NCBI RefSeq assembly: GCF_900115165.1
Contig: NZ_FOVP01000001.1
Coordinates: 186,001 to 250,000, forward strand
Length of the DNA stretch: 64,000 nucleotides
Source: Roseovarius lutimaris
Lineage (GTDB): Bacteria > Pseudomonadota > Alphaproteobacteria > Rhodobacterales > Rhodobacteraceae
Direction: 5' to 3'
The translations under genes and the position numbers were made by a program. Each line of letters starts with the position of its first letter. Position 1 is the first letter of the stretch. The notes beneath the pieces were generated by a model. It was not told the origin of the DNA. It saw nothing but the letters and a program-made list of their open reading frames with translations, and did not search any database. This document shows, piece after piece, positions 61,441 to 64,000 of the stretch.

Positions 61441-63267
61441 TTAGTCTGCCTCGTACCACCATACCTCGGGAAGAAAGCCAATTCCATCCCCGTAGATCGG
61501 CAGATGGTCCTTTGGGTATTTCAACTGTGACTTATGGGCAATACGCCCGACACTATATTGATGGATCGGGATCACATAGCGCCCGGTGGTCAGCACCCGG
61601 TCAAGCGCGCGGGTCGCGGCGACGAATTCATCGCGGTCCCTGGCCTGAAGCATATGGGTGATCATCGCCTCGGCGGCGGGCGATACCAAGCCCATCAGAT
61701 TGCGGCTTCCGGGTTGGTTGACGCCTTGCGATCCCCAATAGAACATCTGTTCATTGCCGGGGCTGAGCGACAGCGAGCGGCGCATGAGCGTGAGATCAAA
61801 GTCATATTGTGCCTCGCGCTCGGCGTATTGCGCCTTGTCGGTCATCTGGGTGGTCAGGGTAATGCCAAGCCGTTCAAGCGCGCGGGCATAGATATCCATC
61901 ATCGCCGTCGCCTGACCGATCAAGCCGTCCTGTTGCAGCAGAACCGTCAATTCAAGCGGCTGACCTTGCGCATTCACAAGACGACCGTCCTGCACCCGCC
62001 AGCCGGCCTCTTTCAAGAGCGCCATGGCGCGGCGGATATTCTTGCGGTTGCGCGCGGTGCCATCGCCGATGGGCAGGTCATAGCCCGCAAGCGCACCGGG
62101 CAAGAGCGTTGCCTTGAACGGCTCAAGCAGGTCACGCACCCGGCCCGTCGCGGGGCCGTGATCCATCGCCAGTTCAGAATTCGAGAAATACGAGGTGATG
62201 CGCGGCTGACGCCCGCCGGTCAGGGTGTCGTTGATATATTCAAAGTTGAACGCGGTGATCAGCGCCTCGCGCACCCGCCAGTCATCCAGCGGCGCGCGCC
62301 GGGTGTTCATCACGAAACCGGTCATGCCCGAGGGCTTTTGATGGGGTATCTCTGATTTGACGATCTCACCGCGCTGAACGGCGGGAAAATCATACTGATT
62401 GGCCCAGGCCTCGGCGTTGAACTCACGCACATAGCTGATCAGCCCGGCTTTGAACGCCTCTTTAAGGACAGTGTCGTCGCCGTAAAACTCGATCCGGATC
62501 TCGTCAAAGTTGTTGGTGCCGCGCCGCAACGCCAGATCCTTGCCCCAATAAGCGGGATTGCGACGCAAGACGACAGAGCGGTCAATCTCGTAACTTTCAA
62601 CCACATAGGGGCCGGTGCCGAGCGGGATATCCTCGATTCCCGCCTCGCTTATGTCGCGCCCCTGCCATTGCGCCTTTTGCAGGATCGGGCGCAACCCGGC
62701 CAGAAGCGCAAGCTCGCGGTCGTCCTCGTTGAAGGTCAGGCGCAGGCTGCGCGGGCCGGTCTGGGCGATCTCGCCGACCTTTTGCCAGAATCCGCGATAG
62801 CGCGGGTGCCCGTTACTGCCAAGTTCGCGGTAGGACCAGATCACATCCTCGACCGTGACTGGCGTTCCGTCAGAGAATGTCGCCCCCTCGCGCAGGGTGA
62901 ATTCGACCCAATCGCGATTCGGTCCGGTCTCGACCGATTCGGCCAAAAGACCGTAAAGCGTGAACGGCTCGTCCATGGATCGCCCCATCAGGCTCTCGTG
63001 GGTGAGGCTTGCCAACTGCCAGGGCGCGGAGCCGCGCAGGATGAACGGATTGAGCGAATCAAAGCCGCCGACATTACCGGTCACCGCCTCACCGCCCTTG
63101 GGCGCGTCGGGGTTGGCGTAGGGGAGGGACACAAAATCAGGTGGTAGGGCGGGATCGCCATACATAGCTATGCCATGGGCGGGCGCCGCCGCGCCCGGTG
63201 TGGCCACCAGGCCCAGCCCGCAAACAAGCAATCCTGCCCGGACAAAGCGGAAAATATCTGATCTCAT
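61441..63267 (-). CDS. Peptide-type extracellular solute-binding protein (YejA-like)
   Basis: The product is 608 aa. Signal peptide: basic MRSDIFRFVR then GLLVCGLGLVATPGAAA. SBP_bac_5 domain with HGIAMYGDPALPPDFVSLPYANPDAPKGG, FDSLNPFILRGSAPW, and WSYRELGSNGHPRYRGFWQKVG, which are characteristic of YejA (microcin C/oligopeptide binding). The yejBEF permease/ATPase genes are expected downstream on the minus strand but instead the entericidin-like gene and alr follow, so it is an orphan here. Start 63267. Confidence 0.85.
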   Translation of the reverse strand: MRSDIFRFVRAGLLVCGLGLVATPGAAAPAHGIAMYGDPALPPDFVSLPYANPDAPKGGEAVTGNVGGFDSLNPFILRGSAPWQLASLTHESLMGRSMDEPFTLYGLLAESVETGPNRDWVEFTLREGATFSDGTPVTVEDVIWSYRELGSNGHPRYRGFWQKVGEIAQTGPRSLRLTFNEDDRELALLAGLRPILQKAQWQGRDISEAGIEDIPLGTGPYVVESYEIDRSVVLRRNPAYWGKDLALRRGTNNFDEIRIEFYGDDTVLKEAFKAGLISYVREFNAEAWANQYDFPAVQRGEIVKSEIPHQKPSGMTGFVMNTRRAPLDDWRVREALITAFNFEYINDTLTGGRQPRITSYFSNSELAMDHGPATGRVRDLLEPFKATLLPGALAGYDLPIGDGTARNRKNIRRAMALLKEAGWRVQDGRLVNAQGQPLELTVLLQQDGLIGQATAMMDIYARALERLGITLTTQMTDKAQYAEREAQYDFDLTLMRRSLSLSPGNEQMFYWGSQGVNQPGSRNLMGLVSPAAEAMITHMLQARDRDEFVAATRALDRVLTTGRYVIPIHQYSVGRIAHKSQLKYPKDHLPIYGDGIGFLPEVWWYEAD

Positions 63268-63325
63268 TTTGGCGACAATCCCCGATAGTCCTTGTTTCGC
63301 TGGCCCGGACCCTAGAGGCGGATTC

Positions 63326-63430
63326 ATGCATTATCAAACTTTTAGCTTGGACTGCGGCGTCGGATTGCTTATAAAGGTCTTACTGCTCGATAGGTTTCTT
63401 GCCTGTATGAAACCTGCCTCAATAACTTGA
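63326..63430 (+). CDS. Possible 34-aa small protein
   Basis: An ATG at 63326 with AGAGG seven bases upstream opens a 34-codon frame ending TGA at 63428-63430, directly at the base of a strong terminator. The peptide starts MHYQTFSLDCGVGLLIKVLL and is partly hydrophobic with two Cys. It competes with the small RNA interpretation, whose promoter lies inside this frame. I rate it less likely. Confidence 0.25.
   Translation: MHYQTFSLDCGVGLLIKVLLLDRFLACMKPASIT
63347..63375 (+). promoter_or_regulatory. Consensus-like sigma-70 promoter of the small transcript
   Basis: TTGGAC (63347-63352), exactly 17 bp spacer, TATAAA (63370-63375). A63382 is 7 bp after the -10 and is a suitable start. This is the best-formed promoter I could see in the window, and no annotated gene on the plus strand follows before the terminator. 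Confidence 0.65.
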
Positions 63431-63458
63431 CGCCCGCTTCGCGCGGGCGTTTTTTTTT
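63382..63458 (+). ncRNA. Candidate small RNA
   Basis: A transcript from A63382 to the T-run would be about 77 nt. It contains a 5' hairpin AGGTTTC/GAAACCT (63392-63398 with 63409-63415, 10-nt loop TTGCCTGTAT), a single-stranded linker GCCTCAATAACTTG, and an 8-bp terminator stem ACGCCCGC/GCGGGCGT with nine T. This layout (hairpin, linker, terminator) is that of a typical Hfq-associated sRNA. No Rfam-like name could be assigned from sequence. Confidence 0.55.
63430..63458 (+). terminator. Strong Rho-independent terminator
   Basis: ACGCCCGC (63430-63437), loop TTCGC, GCGGGCGT (63443-63450), then an uninterrupted run of nine T (63450-63458). The strongest intrinsic terminator in the window; oriented for plus-strand transcription although the gene on its left (61441-63267) is transcribed leftward. 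Confidence 0.9.
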
Positions 63459-63526
63459 GGCCAGAGCTTGCCCCGGATTTCCGCCTCTCAGGGACGTGAC
63501 TGTCAAGCCTCGTGCAATTCGCATCT

Positions 63527-63542
63527 GCAGCGTTTACGCTGC
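63527..63542. promoter_or_regulatory. GCAGCG-TTTA-CGCTGC dyad upstream of the hydroxybutyrate dehydrogenase
   Basis: A perfect 6-bp-arm inverted repeat 29 bp before the ATG, within a segment rich in TGC/GCA (GCATCTGCAG, CCTGCAACATGCA). TGC/GCA-rich sites are the type bound by PhaR in Paracoccus polyhydroxybutyrate genes; assignment is tentative. Confidence 0.35.
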
Positions 63543-63570
63543 GCCTGCAACATGCATTGGGAGAATCTCC

Positions 63571-64000
63571 ATGAGCGTCAAAGGTAAAACAGCAGTCATC
63601 ACCGGATCGAATTCCGGCATCGGTTTGGGCATCGCCCAAGAGCTCGCACGCGCGGGCGTGAACGTCGTTCTCAATTCCTTTACCGATTCGGACGAGGATC
63701 ACGCCCTTGCGGCAGAGATCGCCAAAGAGCACGGCGTTACCGCGCGCTATATAAAGGCGGATATGTCGGACGCCGAGCAATGCCGCAATCTGATCGAACA
63801 AGCCGGCACCTGCGATATCCTGATCAACAACGCCGGCATTCAGCATGTCGCGCCGATTGACGAATTTCCCACCGAAAAGTGGAACGCGATCATCGCCATC
63901 AACATGACTTCGGCCTTTCACACCACCGCCGCTGCGCTGCCCAAGATGCGCGCCGCGGGCTGGGGCAGGGTGATCAACATCGCAAGCGCCCATGGTTTGA
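63571..64000 (+). CDS. 3-hydroxybutyrate dehydrogenase, partial
   Basis: The first 143 residues of an SDR enzyme, cut by the window end. MSVKGKTAVITGSNSGIGLGIAQELARAG is the NAD motif; INNAGIQHVAPIDEFPTEKWNAIIAINMTSAFHTTAAALPKMRAAGWGRVINIASAHG is characteristic of D-3-hydroxybutyrate dehydrogenase, with the catalytic Ser in IASAHG. It converts 3-hydroxybutyrate to acetoacetate in PHB use. RBS GGGAGA is at 63559. Confidence 0.9.
   Translation, partial: MSVKGKTAVITGSNSGIGLGIAQELARAGVNVVLNSFTDSDEDHALAAEIAKEHGVTARYIKADMSDAEQCRNLIEQAGTCDILINNAGIQHVAPIDEFPTEKWNAIIAINMTSAFHTTAAALPKMRAAGWGRVINIASAHGL

Overview
The window is a chromosomal segment of a high-GC alphaproteobacterium, most likely a Rhodobacterales/Roseobacter-group marine bacterium. 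The evidence is an IscR lacking the usual cysteine triad, an Irr-type iron box in front of suf, a DUF6524-type membrane protein, an RTX/Hint secreted protein, paired dimethylglycine-dehydrogenase-like enzymes, the blocks alr-mlaE-mlaF-pqiA-radA-cvpA-purF and surE-pcm-lytM, and a 3-hydroxybutyrate dehydrogenase. Gene density is high, with many ATGA or GTGA start/stop overlaps. All functional names come from reading translated sequence and motifs; no database search was run.

Layout: 0-1.4 kb holds a partial DedA/YqaA-like membrane gene, tRNA-Leu(CAA) and about 1 kb of non-coding DNA rich in dyads. 1.4-3.3 kb encodes an RTX-repeat protein with a C-terminal Hint domain. 3.4-7.3 kb (minus strand) is a polar amino-acid ABC transporter plus a MobA-like nucleotidyltransferase. 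7.4-9.1 kb (minus) is two tandem TerB-like genes overlapping a PhnD-like binding protein. 9.3-15.3 kb holds housekeeping genes (pyrG, secG, purA) around an AT-richer M15-like gene. 15.35-20.5 kb is a divergent pair of about 800-aa FAD/GcvT dehydrogenases of the dimethylglycine/sarcosine family. 20.6-30.2 kb is the Fe-S assembly region: iscR, a class I cysteine desulfurase, sufB, ybjQ-like, a methyltransferase-like gene, sufC, sufD, two YIP1-like genes and sufS. It is preceded by a perfect Irr-box-like palindrome and followed by tRNA-Arg(CCG).

30.4-31.5 kb is an AT-richer patch with one small orphan gene between two 15-bp direct repeats. 31.5-46.1 kb reads as one catabolic block: a peptide-type ABC importer with an embedded M24 hydrolase, a NadX-like dehydrogenase, a GMC oxidoreductase, a LysR regulator, then a divergent operon of flavin reductase, aldehyde dehydrogenase, luciferase-like monooxygenase, AA_synth-family protein and alpha/beta hydrolase. 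Its substrate is unknown, and it is the best candidate here for an undescribed pathway. 46.2-48.6 kb is a sulfur module (periplasmic rhodanese, TsuA-like YeeE transporter, small membrane protein) behind a perfect spaced palindrome.

48.7-63.3 kb is mostly minus-strand core functions: a LytM lipoprotein with a degenerate zinc site, pcm, surE, a short-chain dehydrogenase, purF, a YdcZ-like transporter, cvpA, radA, pqiA, mlaF, mlaE, alr, an entericidin-like 37-aa lipoprotein and a YejA-like binding protein. At 63.33-63.46 kb a consensus-like promoter and a very strong terminator define a short plus-strand transcription unit with no known gene, just before the partial 3-hydroxybutyrate dehydrogenase that ends the window.
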